Assembly (NCBI RefSeq): GCF_002443255.2 | Contig: NW_019211457.1 | Span: forward strand, 35,718,105 to 35,782,104 | Direction of reading: 5' to 3' | Source: Varroa destructor | Lineage: Eukaryota; Arthropoda; Arachnida; Mesostigmata; Varroidae | Length of the DNA: 64,000 bases | In this document: piece by piece, positions 14,601 to 24,453 of the stretch | Layout: each line of letters opens with the position of its first letter | Position numbering within the stretch: the first letter of the stretch is position 1 | Position numbers and translations under genes: made by a program | Notes under the pieces: generated by a model | Databases searched by the model: none | What the model was told of the DNA's origin: nothing | The model's input: the letters and a program-made list of their open reading frames with translations, nothing else

Positions 14601-17600
14601 AACTCGGTGTCCGTGCGTTGTTGATTTTTTGGCTGAACTGAGCCTTACGGCAATTTATTCCATAACCCTTAAAAATTCTGATTAATTTTCCAAGTTTTAA
14701 GAAATGCACACAACAATCAATCTAGAAGAGAAGTATAGATTTTACACATTTTCGCGATTAGTACATAGGTGATTTTTATTGAAAGAGTCCATAATGGATG
14801 CGGTAGATCTTTTCAAATGTGCGACAGTTTGTTCTCCTTGTAGAAGGGCGTGATGCTAGCTTAGTCAATCTGCGTAATAGTTGATAAAGTTGACCAATTC
14901 GATAACTATGCTCGGCTGAAGGAGTACTTTTTCCTCTATGGTAAAACTGGCAAGATAGAATAAAGTATATCACCTCTCCAGTTTGAGAACGGGATTAGCT
15001 ATTCAAGGACACGGGGTCGAAAGTAGATAGAGCCTCAGGCTGGTGCGGCGCGCACGTTTTGAAGTTACTTTTACACATATAAGGTGTGTCTTACGTGATT
15101 TTGTACAGATAATTTTGAGATAATCATGCGTACGAGCGTATAGTACATTTAATATCTTAGTAGACTGATTGTTCTCGAGCAAAGGGGATATAAGGGCGCA
15201 TTAATACGAAAGCGGATTCGTTCCAAACCAATATGGAAAGGGATAATAGAATAATTGCACTAAAAAAATGGAGCCATTGATCTTAAGTAGAAAATTGACT
15301 TCACCAAAAAATATGATCACTCTAGCGGGCATAATATAACAGTATAAATATGGCATAGAATAGTATGTTAGAACTTGGACGCATCGGAGCAGACGGATGA
15401 AATATCTCTAGCGTAGTATTCCAATAAGACAAACGACTATGTAAAACAGGAAACCTCCACTGGAATAAATGTCCCTATGGGGGACAAATCAAATTAAGAA
15501 AATAGCATTACTGTAATTAGACTTAATAATTGTGTCTGTCCGATTAAGAAATCCATCTTTGAAATCGACCTTTTGAATGTTTCTGTATTGTTGTCTATGT
15601 CTATCTAGGGGTGATTGACGATGTATTCTAATACAAACAGTGTTCAAGTCGAAACTACAGCTTCAAAAATTCTATGTAAACGAGTAATATATTTTTTTCC
15701 CAAACACTCTCTGAATGAAACACCGAAATATAGAAGGAAAATGTCGACGTAAAGTGCCACCTTCTTGCTAGTTTTCTTGGATATCATTGGATCGATCTCA
15801 ACAAGCTGAGTACATCTTTTTATTTGAAAAAAAATAAATAAACAAATAGAATATATAAAAAAAAAAGCCGATACTTAAATGTTTTGCCATTTTGCATAGG
15901 TGACAATGGAACGACAATTTTTTACGTGGAGGCCTATGTGAGGGCGATTAACGATTGAAGGCTCTCGATGAGTTGAATCGTAATAGGATCTGCATTTCGA
16001 TACTTAAAACTCAGTTTTTGAGTCAAAAATTAAATTTTATTAATGAAAGCTTCTTTATAAGAAATGCAATTTTTGTTATGAATTGATAGATCTTGCTAAA
16101 CAAAGTAAGAATGCCGTGCGTCTTCCTTGGCTATTCTTCGGTATAATAAAGGCAAGCAAGACATTGTGATTTACCTCGCCCTGTTTATCTCATCTCGTAA
16201 TAGGACAAAAATCTATTCTGAAGGAATTAAAATTGACCAAATTTTTTGCATATGTCAATTAGAAAATTCCGATCATTTATATGGCAAACGTGTCGGCAAA
16301 ATAGTTTTTTTAGAAAGTGTTTTCATGAAGATTTTTTACAACCAAAAAAAAAATGCTTTACTTAAGGTACCATTTTCGTAGCGCTGATTTTTTGCGCCAA
16401 TCATATATTTCGACGCAAAAATACAATGCACCTTTTAGTACACAGATCGGATATTTAGGCATAGAAAGCGTTAACTGTTTAACTTCAGTGACACCATATG
16501 AAGAGTTTTTTAAATGGAGATCTCTTTTGGGGGGCGTTTCGTTGTTATAATGGAAAGCTTTCGATGAGCGGAATTGAAATGTAATTTGTGTCCCCATATC
16601 TAATTTCCAGTTTTCGGAACGAAACTACTATTTGAGCATATGGGAAATTTCGAATAGTGTTGAATGTACGATGGATATTTTTTGCGACGAGCTAAATAAT
16701 GATGCTATGTATGTTGCTGCACCTTAAATTAACACTTTGTCGTGAGAAAAATAAAAAACCGAGTCGATCATATTGGTTTATCTTTGTAGCAATGAGTCCC
16801 AACATGGTTTCGGTGAATTCTAGTAAACTTCAATTAGAATATTAGGTTAAATGTAACGCGAATCAGGTCCGTTCATGTAGGCGTTCATGGTAGCATAATT
16901 GCAAAAAAGGATTAGGTTTAGTAGAATAATATCAACGTAATAGCTGTTGGTGTGTCCTATAATGTGGAATAGACTGGGGGTAATATTAATAAGTCAACTA
17001 AATTAAATAAATGGCATATTTACTTATGTACAATAGTATGTTTAGTGTAAACAAAAATCAGTCAAATATTACTGTTCTATTTCTATAAAACGTACCATTT
17101 TATATCGTTTAAAATAATTGTTTTGCAAATAAATGCTATTCGTGAAATTCAACGGCAACCGTGAGCGCAGTGATGCTGCTGCAGCTGGACCTTTTGTCTA
17201 GGTCTAAACCAAATAGACCGCCCATGTCAAAATGGGTTAGCGGACTTAAATGCTGAGCTGTTAATAGGGCAAACGTTCATCTACATCCCATAAGTAGAGT
17301 CTGGTAAACAAATTTTACGCCCTAACCTACCTACTAAGTGTTGTGGAATCGGGTGGCAAGACTTTCCAAGGGTATAATGAACTCGCTAAATTAATCACAT
17401 CTTCTCTTTGCAGTTTAGCCAAGCTCGCCATTAATACATGCCTGAATGCCCCTCCTATAACATCTTTGTCATCCACTGAATTTCTCACCGAGGAATTCAT
17501 TAGGTCCACTGCACACGTAGGAAAGGCTTACATACTGTTATTCCGTCTAAATTTTAAGTAAGCACTGCATGTAACCGCCTACCCGCTAATACTAATATTC

Positions 17601-20600
17601 AGCTTACTTCTTCCAGCGTCGTTCTAGCATCGTTCAAAATAGTCTAAATTACTCCCTTATTTGAAGGCAAGGGTAATCGTTGTAGTCCAATAAAATATAG
17701 ATCTATATCTGCGACCCGTTTGAAAAATGCGTCAAACGTCAGTTTGAAGTGCACATATTTGGCACAATTTTTGCTCTCAATTTGGCTTCCTGTAATAACT
17801 ATAAAAGCAACATCCACTTCTGCAAGAAGAAACGCCTTTCTTGTAGCCTCGAGTGCTGCCGAAAAAGCGCTTGACAAACCCTGGCTGATGTCGATCGCCT
17901 CTTATGACTTTTCTCTCGTCATTTGCGATCAATTGAAACTTCATTTGACCAATTCTTTCCTCACTGTGCACATTAGTATTGCATATACTAGCTAGTAGGG
18001 TTACGCGAGGTTCACTTTTAGATCCATTTATATTCATCCTTCATATGAATGCACTGCGAATCCTGTGTAAATAAATTGCGTGCCGTTTATTCTGCCAACG
18101 ACCTTACTTTGGTAAGACAGAAAATTATTCCCTAACACAAATATCTGTAGATTCGAACGTTAACTAACAGAATATGTCTGTCTTGAAGCTTTTTAATGCT
18201 AAATATTAGGTAACCTAATCAGCATTTATAGGACAATCATTTAACAAATCGTTGTCTTGGCTTGACAAAAATTTAACTTTTTATTTAAATCACGCCTGAC
18301 ATCCTCTTAGTATTCAAATATGGTATCCAGAATACAGCATAATACCATTCTGGCTACCTTTGGACCACCAAGATTATCAAAGCTTCTCAATGGGCAGAAC
18401 ATTTCCACTTCTTCACAATCATGTACGGTGCGAATTTGTTGCCGTCACGAATAAAATGACGTCTGATTCCCAAGCCTGTCAGCCTTTAGGACACCCTTTC
18501 AACAATGTTAGCTCAACTGACCGCTCGCAGAAGCAACGTACTACCTTCCGCAAATTATCGACGCAGATATAGTTAGAATTTCTACCACCCTATATCAGCT
18601 GCATCGAAAACCAAAACGTATCCGCTTAAAATTACTAAGATGCTTGCCGTGCAGCTATTTGTTGCTGACAGTATCCTGTTGTTGTTGTTGTTGTTTCATG
18701 CTACAGTTACGTTACATTAAACTATCATGAAGTTCTAGGCCGATGTCAACCTGTTAAAGGTTGTATGTTTGAATAAAGTTTATTTCAATCCCAAATTTTA
18801 AATGCTTTTCTGCTTACAGCCAGTTGTATTTGACTGTGGCCCAGTAAATGCTCATATTTTTTACATGTTCAACTTTTTATCTGTTGGCATCTGCGTGTTT
18901 TTCTTCTGATTAATTCTTATTATAATTCTTTTAATTGATAATTTAAAATAACAATAAATTTTGCTCGATCTGATCATTTATTGCCTTGATTCCCTTACTC
19001 AACATTCGCTCAGCGCCATAATGACAGCGAACAGCGTTTAAATAAAGCAAGAGACAATAGGCTCGAAGTATATCCTGGACTTCGACTAAGATCTATCGCC
19101 GTCCGTTTCCTGTTCTCTAGTTTTTTTCCCCTATAATTTTATGTCGTTCTCATAGTTAGGCGTTGGAAATCACGAACAATACTTTCGATATGTCCTTTTA
19201 AGATCAAGGTAGCAATCTCATAATGGAGTGTAGAAAAACGAGATCATCCTTAAGCTCAAAAGGCTCGTACCTTAGAGCGATGCCTTTGAGCTTAATGGGC
19301 CATTTGACAAACATAGGTGTATAAAGCCAAAATATTAAATATCACCTCCCAGAAATCTCATCCTAAGCACGCTTTCGTATCTCCTCGTCATTGTGATTCT
19401 TTCATATGAGTAAACCCGATGCGACTCAATGCATGTCATCATGACGGCGAAGGATCGCTTGGGCTTCATATGAGTCACGTAAACAGGTTTATTTATTTCT
19501 AGAGGCACGGGGGATTTAAGCGAAGATCAAAAACAAAGGCTTCACGACGCTTGCATCTCTTTGGCCATTCTAGCACCGAGTGTGCTGATCCCTATGACGA
19601 AAATGCATATTCTTCAATAATGGGTGAGTGCAACTGAACCAATGGGACTTCACCTTAAAACAAATGTACACTCGCTGTAGCTTATGGTGTTTATTTGGTG
19701 GCTTAGCATAGGTGCTGATCGCTGCCGCTCCATTGGTCCTGGTTCCATTATATCTAAAGCGTACTTTCAATATTTGGAAAAAATTATGCTTAAAAAGGCA
19801 AAGTTGTTAAAGAGAGCTAGTCGTTCGTAATGGATCACAATGCTAAACCTTATATTGCAAGAATCGTGATAACACAAATGCAGGAACTACGCGACGAGGC
19901 TCTTCCTCATCCACCATACTAACCATGCATTGCTTCTAGAGATGACCATTTTTTCCAAACTCCCTACAGTTCCCTTATAGAGTAAAATTGCTCAAACCTC
20001 GACATGCCAAAATTGTCTTTCAGAACTCTCGTACCCCAGATTTTTACAGCTGTATAATAGATAAATCACTGTCCAAATGACAGAAGTCATGAACAATAGT
20101 GGGCAATATTTTTATAGAAAATTCACTCTCCCAGATTTCGCAAAGTAGAATAACCAAATGCATAAAAATCACGTGCTGATATGATCAGAAGTGTATAAAT
20201 TTTTTGCCTGTTTAAGCAGAAGGCATTTGTAAGTAAAGTCACTAAAAATTCTATAGCGATGCTTATTTCGTTAAACCCGTAAAAGAAACGTACCTTTGGA
20301 GGGTTTTAAAAGATCGAGTGGGCAAGTCCGGCGCGACGTAAGTTAAGCTTTCAACATCTTGTGCTGTACGCACAGTTATCTCCGGAGACACTTCAATGGC
20401 ACGTATCGGTGGTTGTGGCGGATTCTCTGTGGACAGCGTGGAAGCAGATGCTCGCGCGTATGAAGCGCGAACGGTTGTAGTGCTAACCGGAACAACTTGT
20501 GACGCCGTAGGCGCCATAGTAGTGGTAACCGTAGTCGGCATAGAGGGTAAGGATGCTGCTATTGGTAGGGGTAAAGTTGCTTCTAGGGGGTCAGCTTTTA

Positions 20601-20691
20601 GTTCACAGTTGGTTGAATCACTGCTCACATTTTCGGGCCAGAGAAAGTCACTTGAGCGGCTGGTGCTTCCCGAGGCTGTGCGCGCCCTCAT
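2522..20691 (-). CDS. klhl8: Kelch-like protein 8 (BTB-BACK-kelch substrate adaptor of Cullin-3 ubiquitin ligase), 12 coding exons
   Basis: Full gene model, minus strand, exons in transcription order: 20691-20294, 14384-14243, 12108-11913, 8866-8685, 8059-7902, 5941-5691, 4809-4639, 4236-4115, 3933-3768, 3617-3547, 3026-2896, 2660-2522. Lengths sum to 2127 nt, 708 codons plus stop, and every junction keeps frame. The order is a Ser/Thr/Pro-rich leader (about residues 1-125), BTB (about 130-245), BACK (about 246-365) and six kelch repeats (about 395-690) with GG pairs in CIGGRD, AVGGCE, AVGGLD, AFGGNV, VFGGFD and AVGGHD. The RRRHV, RRG, PRGGV, RRAG and RAGAGV signatures, in that order, are typical of KLHL8 rather than other KLHL proteins. 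Known family role: BTB binds Cul3 and kelch blades bind the substrate; KLHL8 targets rapsyn. Human KLHL8 is about 620 aa; the excess here is the leader. Assignment is from motif memory. Confidence 0.9.
2896..3026 (-). CDS. klhl8: klhl8 exon 11: kelch repeat 5 end and repeat 6
   Basis: The acceptor is AACGCAG and the donor AA|GTGAGC. It reads V-S-P-M-C-V-A-R-G-G-V-G, R-V-Y-A-V-G-G-H-D-G, V-E-I-Y-D-P, Q-N-K. Without splicing at 2896 the frame meets TGA at once; with it, the K is completed and W follows in the last exon. Confidence 0.92.
3547..3617 (-). CDS. klhl8: klhl8 exon 10: kelch repeat 5 (71 nt)
   Basis: Acceptor ACGCATTAG, donor CAG|GTAGGC. It reads G-G-F-D-N-N-V-P-L, S-A-E-L-Y-D-L, D-E-W-T-Q. 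It is the shortest coding exon; two bases complete the Gly of VFGG, and the exon ends in phase 0. Confidence 0.92.
3768..3933 (-). CDS. klhl8: klhl8 exon 9: kelch repeat 4
   Basis: Acceptor TTTTGTTCAG, donor G|GTAAGT. It reads T-M-Y-A-F-G-G-N-V, S-T-C-E-K-Y-D-P-H-L-D-R-W, H-R-R-A-G-A, then K-Y-I-Y-V-F-G. YDPHLD followed by RRAG is the KLHL8 blade-4 pattern. Confidence 0.93.
4115..4236 (-). CDS. klhl8: klhl8 exon 8: kelch repeat 3
   Basis: Acceptor ATGTACAG, donor CAG|GTAGCT. It reads G-G-L-D-D-I-N-F-F-N, V-E-R-Y-D-I, D-S-W, A-P-M-L-T-P-R-G-G-V. The blade order and the GLDD motif match KLHL8 blade 3. Confidence 0.92.
4639..4809 (-). CDS. klhl8: klhl8 exon 7: kelch repeat 2
   Basis: Acceptor TTCTGTTACAG, donor G|GTCAGT. 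It reads K-V-Y-A-V-G-G-C-E-Q, C-E-M-F-A-P, N-E-W, M-R-T-P-R-R-G-L, then G-P-I-Y-A-V-G into the next blade. The two leading bases complete the Gly codon left by exon 6. Confidence 0.92.
5691..5941 (-). CDS. klhl8: klhl8 exon 6: end of BACK and kelch repeat 1
   Basis: Acceptor ATTACAG, donor G|GTGAGT. The exon begins N-L-I-D-Q-A-K-D-Y, a linker of about 25 residues follows, and then blade 1 reads L-F-C-I-G-G-R-D, S-I-E-F-Y, D-D-R-W and the KLHL8-typical T-R-R-R-H-V. It enters in phase 2 and leaves in phase 1. Confidence 0.92.
7902..8059 (-). CDS. klhl8: klhl8 exon 5: second part of BACK, with a GC splice donor
   Basis: The acceptor is CTGTCTTTACAG. The exon reads V-Y-E-C-V-L-K-W-L-S, then K-I-R-L-P-L-L-P-P-C-Y-L and ends D-C plus AG. 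The family expects CR(D/N)L.(D/E)A next, which is restored only if the exon ends at 7902 and the intron starts GC at 7901-7900. The first GT is four bases further in (7897-7896); using it would shift the frame into an early stop in the next exon. Confidence 0.88.
8685..8866 (-). CDS. klhl8: klhl8 exon 4: first part of BACK
   Basis: The acceptor is a T10 tract followed by GAAG, and the donor is CAG|GTAAGA. Read in phase it gives G-I-W-H-F-A-A-A-H-G-L, then E-E-F-F-N-L, L-E-Q-L-L-E-S-S and V-E-S-E-I-Q, matching the BACK order (NCLG.R.FA..H, EF..L, L..LL.S..L.V..E..V). Confidence 0.92.
9478..10222. other. Open reading stretches inside a klhl8 intron, unrecognised
   Basis: Within the exon 3-4 intron, the minus strand is open over 9478-9900 (140 codons) and the plus strand over about 9998-10222 (around 75 codons, without a convenient ATG). 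The stretch is more GC-rich than its surroundings. I recognise no motif in either reading and see no clear splice signals. A decayed mobile element is the likeliest source, but that is inference. Confidence 0.2.
10539..10560. repeat. Perfect 9-bp stem, 4-nt loop hairpin
   Basis: CTCTTACAC is followed by the loop GTTG and then GTGTAAGAG. It lies in a klhl8 intron. No T-run follows, so it is not an obvious terminator; function unknown. Confidence 0.6.
11913..12108 (-). CDS. klhl8: klhl8 exon 3: C-terminal half of BTB
   Basis: Acceptor TATTTCAG, donor CTAG|GTAAGC. The exon reads V-V-E-I-Q-E-L-N-P-N-A-V, then IIEYAYSSQIRLS, QPLLHAASVLQID and ACCQYIKDKI, ending N-N-C-L-G across the junction. The NCLG block marks the BTB-to-BACK linker of KLHL proteins. 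It starts in phase 0 and ends in phase 1. Confidence 0.93.
13226..13246. repeat. (AAT)n microsatellite
   Basis: Seven AAT units in the klhl8 exon 2-3 intron. Confidence 0.8.
14243..14384 (-). CDS. klhl8: klhl8 exon 2: N-terminal half of BTB
   Basis: The acceptor is a strong CTCTTGCAG and the donor ACG|GTAAGT. The exon reads F-Y-K-Q-G-V-L-C-D-V-I-L, then C-H-R-L-V-L-A-C-I-S-P-Y-F-H-A-M-F, the classic BTB core (LCDV, CHR.VLA, YF.AMF). Phase 2 in and phase 0 out agree with both neighbours. It lies about 5.9 kb from exon 1. Confidence 0.92.
17331..17508 (-). other. Exon-like open segment in klhl8 intron 1
   Basis: The segment is flanked by a good acceptor (CCTTTCCTACGTGTGCAG) and a donor-like GTAGGT. 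In between it reads about 58 residues including G-G-A-F-R-H-V-L-M-A-S-L-A-K-L-Q-R-E-D and L-Y-P-W-K-V-L-P-P-D-S. Base use looks coding. It cannot belong to klhl8, whose exon 1-2 junction is already exact, so it would be a gene nested on the same strand, or a fossil. I recognise no family. Confidence 0.3.
17644..17898 (-). other. Open segment with codon-like base use in klhl8 intron 1
   Basis: Reading from an AG at 17900 gives A-I-D-I-S-Q-G-L-S-S-A-F, A-L-E-A-T-R-K-A-F, E-V-D-V-A-F-I-V-I-T-G and D-I-D-L-Y-F-I-G, ending at TAG 17646-17644. The alternating hydrophobic strands vaguely suggest an alpha/beta domain such as vWA, but no defining metal-site motif is present. I could not join it in frame to the segment at 17331-17508. 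Either a nested gene fragment or chance. Confidence 0.25.
18678..18695. repeat. (GTT)n microsatellite
   Basis: Six tandem TGT/GTT units in klhl8 intron 1. Confidence 0.8.
19250..19295. repeat. Hairpin with 14-bp arms and a 17-nt loop
   Basis: TTAAGCTCAAAAGGC (19250-19264) pairs with GCCTTTGAGCTTAA (19282-19295) with a single bulged A. The loop is 17 nt. It lies in klhl8 intron 1. Arm and loop size are near those of small pre-miRNA tops, but pairing stops at the base, so a miRNA is only a possibility. Confidence 0.5.
20294..20691 (-). CDS. klhl8: klhl8 exon 1: start codon and low-complexity leader
   Basis: The exon encodes about 132 residues rich in Ser, Thr, Pro and Ala, ending T-R-S-F-K-T-L-Q plus two bases. 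The donor is AG|GTACGT at 20293-20292. The phase-2 end joins the next exon to give L-Q-R-F-Y-K-Q-G, the usual entry into a KLHL BTB domain. I start at ATG 20691-20689 because an in-frame TAG lies at about 20731-20733, 14 codons upstream. That TAG also forms a CTTTAG acceptor-like site, so the exon could begin at 20730 with more protein upstream. The ATG context is weak (T at -3). A short ACG repeat precedes it. Confidence 0.75.
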
Positions 20692-21245
20692 TGACTCGTC
20701 ATATACGGCCGTCGTCGTCGTCGTCGAAGTCTAAAGCCACCACGCTCGCTCTATAATTAGTTTACGTATATGATCTATAAGCACAATGATTCCGTGAAAC
20801 TAAACTAATTACTGTAACCCAGGCGCAAATCCTATCACCGCTTTTGAAATAAACGATGTTGGCATGAAATCAAAAGGATCCCAGCGTTCACATAGCCCAT
20901 TATGGAGTTCGAAAGAGGACCCGTCTGGGGCAACCGGAAATGGAGGCGGTGGTTTCGAAACCGGAGGATGGTGCTTCTTGCATTCAAAAGAGCAGGAAAG
21001 GGCAGATTGCTAACAATAAACCCAGCTGAACACTTAGGAATCCATGGAAAAAGTCCTGCAGGTAGGAAAGGGTAGTTTAATGGTGGGAACGGGGAGAGAG
21101 CAGTGGGCTTCGATCCGAGGGAAAGAGTTTGATTTTGAAGAGGGAGAGAGGCAAGCTCCCTCATTGAACTCAAAGATCGCATGTAATGGCACTTCACAGG
21201 GGATGTAAAGTAACATTAGATGCGCCTGAGGTGAATATATCAAAC

Positions 21246-21267
21246 GAGAGAGAGAGAGAGAGAGAGA
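21246..21267. repeat. (GA)n microsatellite
   Basis: Eleven GA units; GAGA-type tracts can bind GAGA factor in arthropods, and this one is about 550 bp upstream of the klhl8 start codon, so a promoter role is conceivable. Confidence 0.7.
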
Positions 21268-24200
21268 AAATGTTTGCGCTGTTGGAAATTAATAGATAAG
21301 GCCTTAAATAAGGCCCACAGGGTCACTTCGTAGATATAATTTTACAGATTGCTTTTACTAAACACAGAATATCTATCTGGTGAGCGAGCTTTTCTCCTAG
21401 CTGTTGTGAAATCATATCATCATCATCAGGCTTATCAATGAAGTGCTACGTTCACCTAAAATGTTTAACATAGCACTTGACTTTTATAAGTGCAAATATA
21501 GTGGATTAAATTATAGGTTCGTGCCGTTTTTAGTAATCGTTTTCCTCCTCTGACAGTGTGTAAGCTGTGAGGTCCATTGCTAGAACCTTGCAAGCGCTCG
21601 CACAAGCTCTTTGGCTGCCAAATCTTTTACGTTGACGGCACAGATATTCCGGACTGCTTAGGCAACTTTTTACGCGAATAAGAAAGGCTAAAAACGCTGC
21701 TTTTGTCAATCGACACAAGCACTAAGGCAAGTATTATTATAATAATAGCTTACAGGACGCAGAAGGAACTTTTCAAGGGTGTGTAATGCTGGTTCGTCAG
21801 CAAACCTACGATTGGCAAAGAACTACACTGAACTTATGATTGAAACTAGTATCTCAACATCCACTATATGTTCTTCTTAAATTTCTATACATAATAATAA
21901 AGGAAAAAATAATTGTTGCTACTTAAATGAAAAACAATTTTCATCAATGTCAGAACCGATTCAGTCAGCCTATTTAGTATCGATGTAAAATACGTTGTCT
22001 ATTATCACTGAGAGATGGTGCGTACAATGTTTCGTATAACTTAGTAGCATATTTCGAACTTCTGTGTGCGATGCCGTAGTTAAGCGCTGCTACAAACGGT
22101 CAGGATCCAGCATGAAAGAGGTACGCTTCACCCTTGATCTCTAACGCGAAACCGCTCCACTTAATTCCAGGCTAATAGAGAAACACGTTATCACTACTAT
22201 CATACGTATTTGAGTTCTGCGAACCAGACGAAGCCCAGGGACGTTTTGTGTTCTCAAATGTGATGATGAATGAGAAAAAAAATTTAGAGAACTTTATTTC
22301 TTTATACATGAAGTTCTCATTGCAAATTGCTCTTGTCACGTCGGGCCTAATTGGCGAAAATTACCTGCGTTTGCCTTGCGCCTCTGAACCTATCTCGGCT
22401 CACAATTAACCTAATGTATAAACAACCCTTGTTTATGTAGACAAGCGATTTATTAACACATTTCTCTTTGCTCATAAATTCCAAACACGAATTTTAACAA
22501 CATTTCGCTAGTATGTAGGGTGAGAAAATCTATAAAATTCCAACTGTCATCTGCTAATACAAACTTTTAATCTTCCGGAAATCTTTATATTTCTACTCTT
22601 AAAAATGCCAAACACGAAGCTCTGTTCATAAAGTTTTTTCGTCCAGCTTAGGCAGCTTACGTCAATCACCTTATTTGTTTGAATCATTTCCAAAAACTCT
22701 CCAATATGTATAGATACGTATATCTGTTTTATATCAGACTATCTACAAAATATAGATATCACAACGATTATTCGATGGAAAAAAGATGTTGCCACAATAC
22801 TGCGACAGTATTTGGACTTGTTAAACCGCATACGGCTACTTAGATAGTTCACGTTCACGTTTACGTCCGATACTGTAGCAAAGAGTTGCCACAGTCACAT
22901 TTGTCTACTTGTAAAGATGCTTATTGTATAATAAAAGGTAAAAAGATCAGATTCCGTGCTCAGTCCACTCTGTATCAGTGTGATAGACATAATATATGGT
23001 CTACACAGAAGTTAATTTGTGTTTTTTTTTAGTAGATAAACGCGCTGCTCGGTTAAATTCGAACAACAAACTAATTTGCCGTCTCTCTTCGCGACCTCTT
23101 CCTATCTCTCGATCAAAGTGTATATCCCTTCTCGTCAGAAATTTTCAGGTTTCATATATCTAAAATCTTATTCACTGTTAGATATACGGTTACTAATTTA
23201 TTTCGTAATCATCCATCCGAGTTAAATCTGGAAAGTATGGTGAATGTAAAATGACTTTCCACCCAGATTTTTACAAGGCTATCCTTAGCGTGCGTGAGCC
23301 AGTGCTGAAATGAAAAACGATGACCTTATTTCGTCTACCGAATCTTACTCGTTGGATAACGTTGTTCAATCAGGCCTTTGTAGATTGTCTTATTCTTCTC
23401 AGACATTTTTCAGTATATATAACCCTCCTAGTCCCGCCAAACGCAAATGATCACCTTTTGGGAGGAGAGGCTTGCTTTAACGACGGGTTCTATTAATTTT
23501 ACCTTTATTTTATGTAGGCCTAAAGACAGCACTTCTTATCGCTGGTAACAGTTCTGCATAACGAACTGTCATAGTGGCTGCATGTTGCTCGGTGTCGGAC
23601 GAAGTGTTGTTGGGAGGTGAGATGAAGCCATCACTCTCTGTGACGTTCATTCTGTTCATGGAACACCGAAGTTCCTAACATTTGGATGAACACCATAAAT
23701 CTAAGGTGCTTATCGACGTACAACAGTTTATTTTTCGTCCCATCCGCGAATCGTTAGTTTGCTATGATCCTCCAAAAGTGTCCTCAACCGGTACCGACGC
23801 TTCTTGCATCACCAAGATGCCACTCTTGAACTGCGCAAACCACTTTTAATCAGTCCTCGAAGTTATGGGGGTCTTCACCGTACCCGCCATTTAATACGTC
23901 ATGCTATTTGACTTCGGCAAAAAGTTAAAGGCAAAAAGTTAGTTGCCAATTTGAAATATTCGGAGCCTACACCTAAGATAAAATTTCGTTCACTGCATAA
24001 TGAAATTATAGCCGGCTTTCAAAAAAAAAGAACACTTCTAAATAACGCTATATGCGTTCCAATCTAACATATGCATTTATTAAATTAATTCAGTATCTTT
24101 TTCTCTGGATCTTTATAGAATGCATAAGGCCTGTTTCTTAACTTAGTGCAACTTATATACATGAAAGCAAACATCTAGTTTTCACCATTTTATATCGACC

Positions 24201-24388
24201 ATAATAAGGAATTCGTAAGAAAAAATTTGCAACATTTTCATATGAATCGGTCACGTACGGAACTTTATCGCTGGTCATACATAGCTTGGCATCAGTTCCG
24301 GTTCAATGCTGCTATCCAAATAACTGATTGAAGCTACTGCATAGACGTCGCTATAGTGTAGCGAGAATACGCCACGCGCACATCGTTT

Positions 24389-24391
<3 letters not shown>

Positions 24392-24439
<48 letters not shown>

Positions 24440-24453
24440 CATACATACATATA
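24392..24453. repeat. (TA)n followed by (CATA)n microsatellite
   Basis: About 20 TA units run directly into CATA units, a compound microsatellite. Confidence 0.9.

Noticed and set aside
14776..14946. Exon-like minus-strand segment with a strong acceptor, 56 codons, a stop and an overlapping AATAAA, between klhl8 exons 1 and 2.
   Set aside because: It starts in phase 0 while klhl8 exon 1 ends in phase 2, so it cannot be a klhl8 alternative end in frame. I recognise no motif and found no partner exon.
20835..21197. 120-codon minus-strand open reading upstream of klhl8.
   Set aside because: Low-complexity Leu/Pro/Ser composition, no splice site joining it to the klhl8 first exon in frame.
23560..24000. 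Minus-strand reading with a W-F-x-Q-F-K-S-G string, like the helix-turn-helix of mariner transposases.
   Set aside because: Only a few residues match and the frame breaks on both sides; too weak to call.
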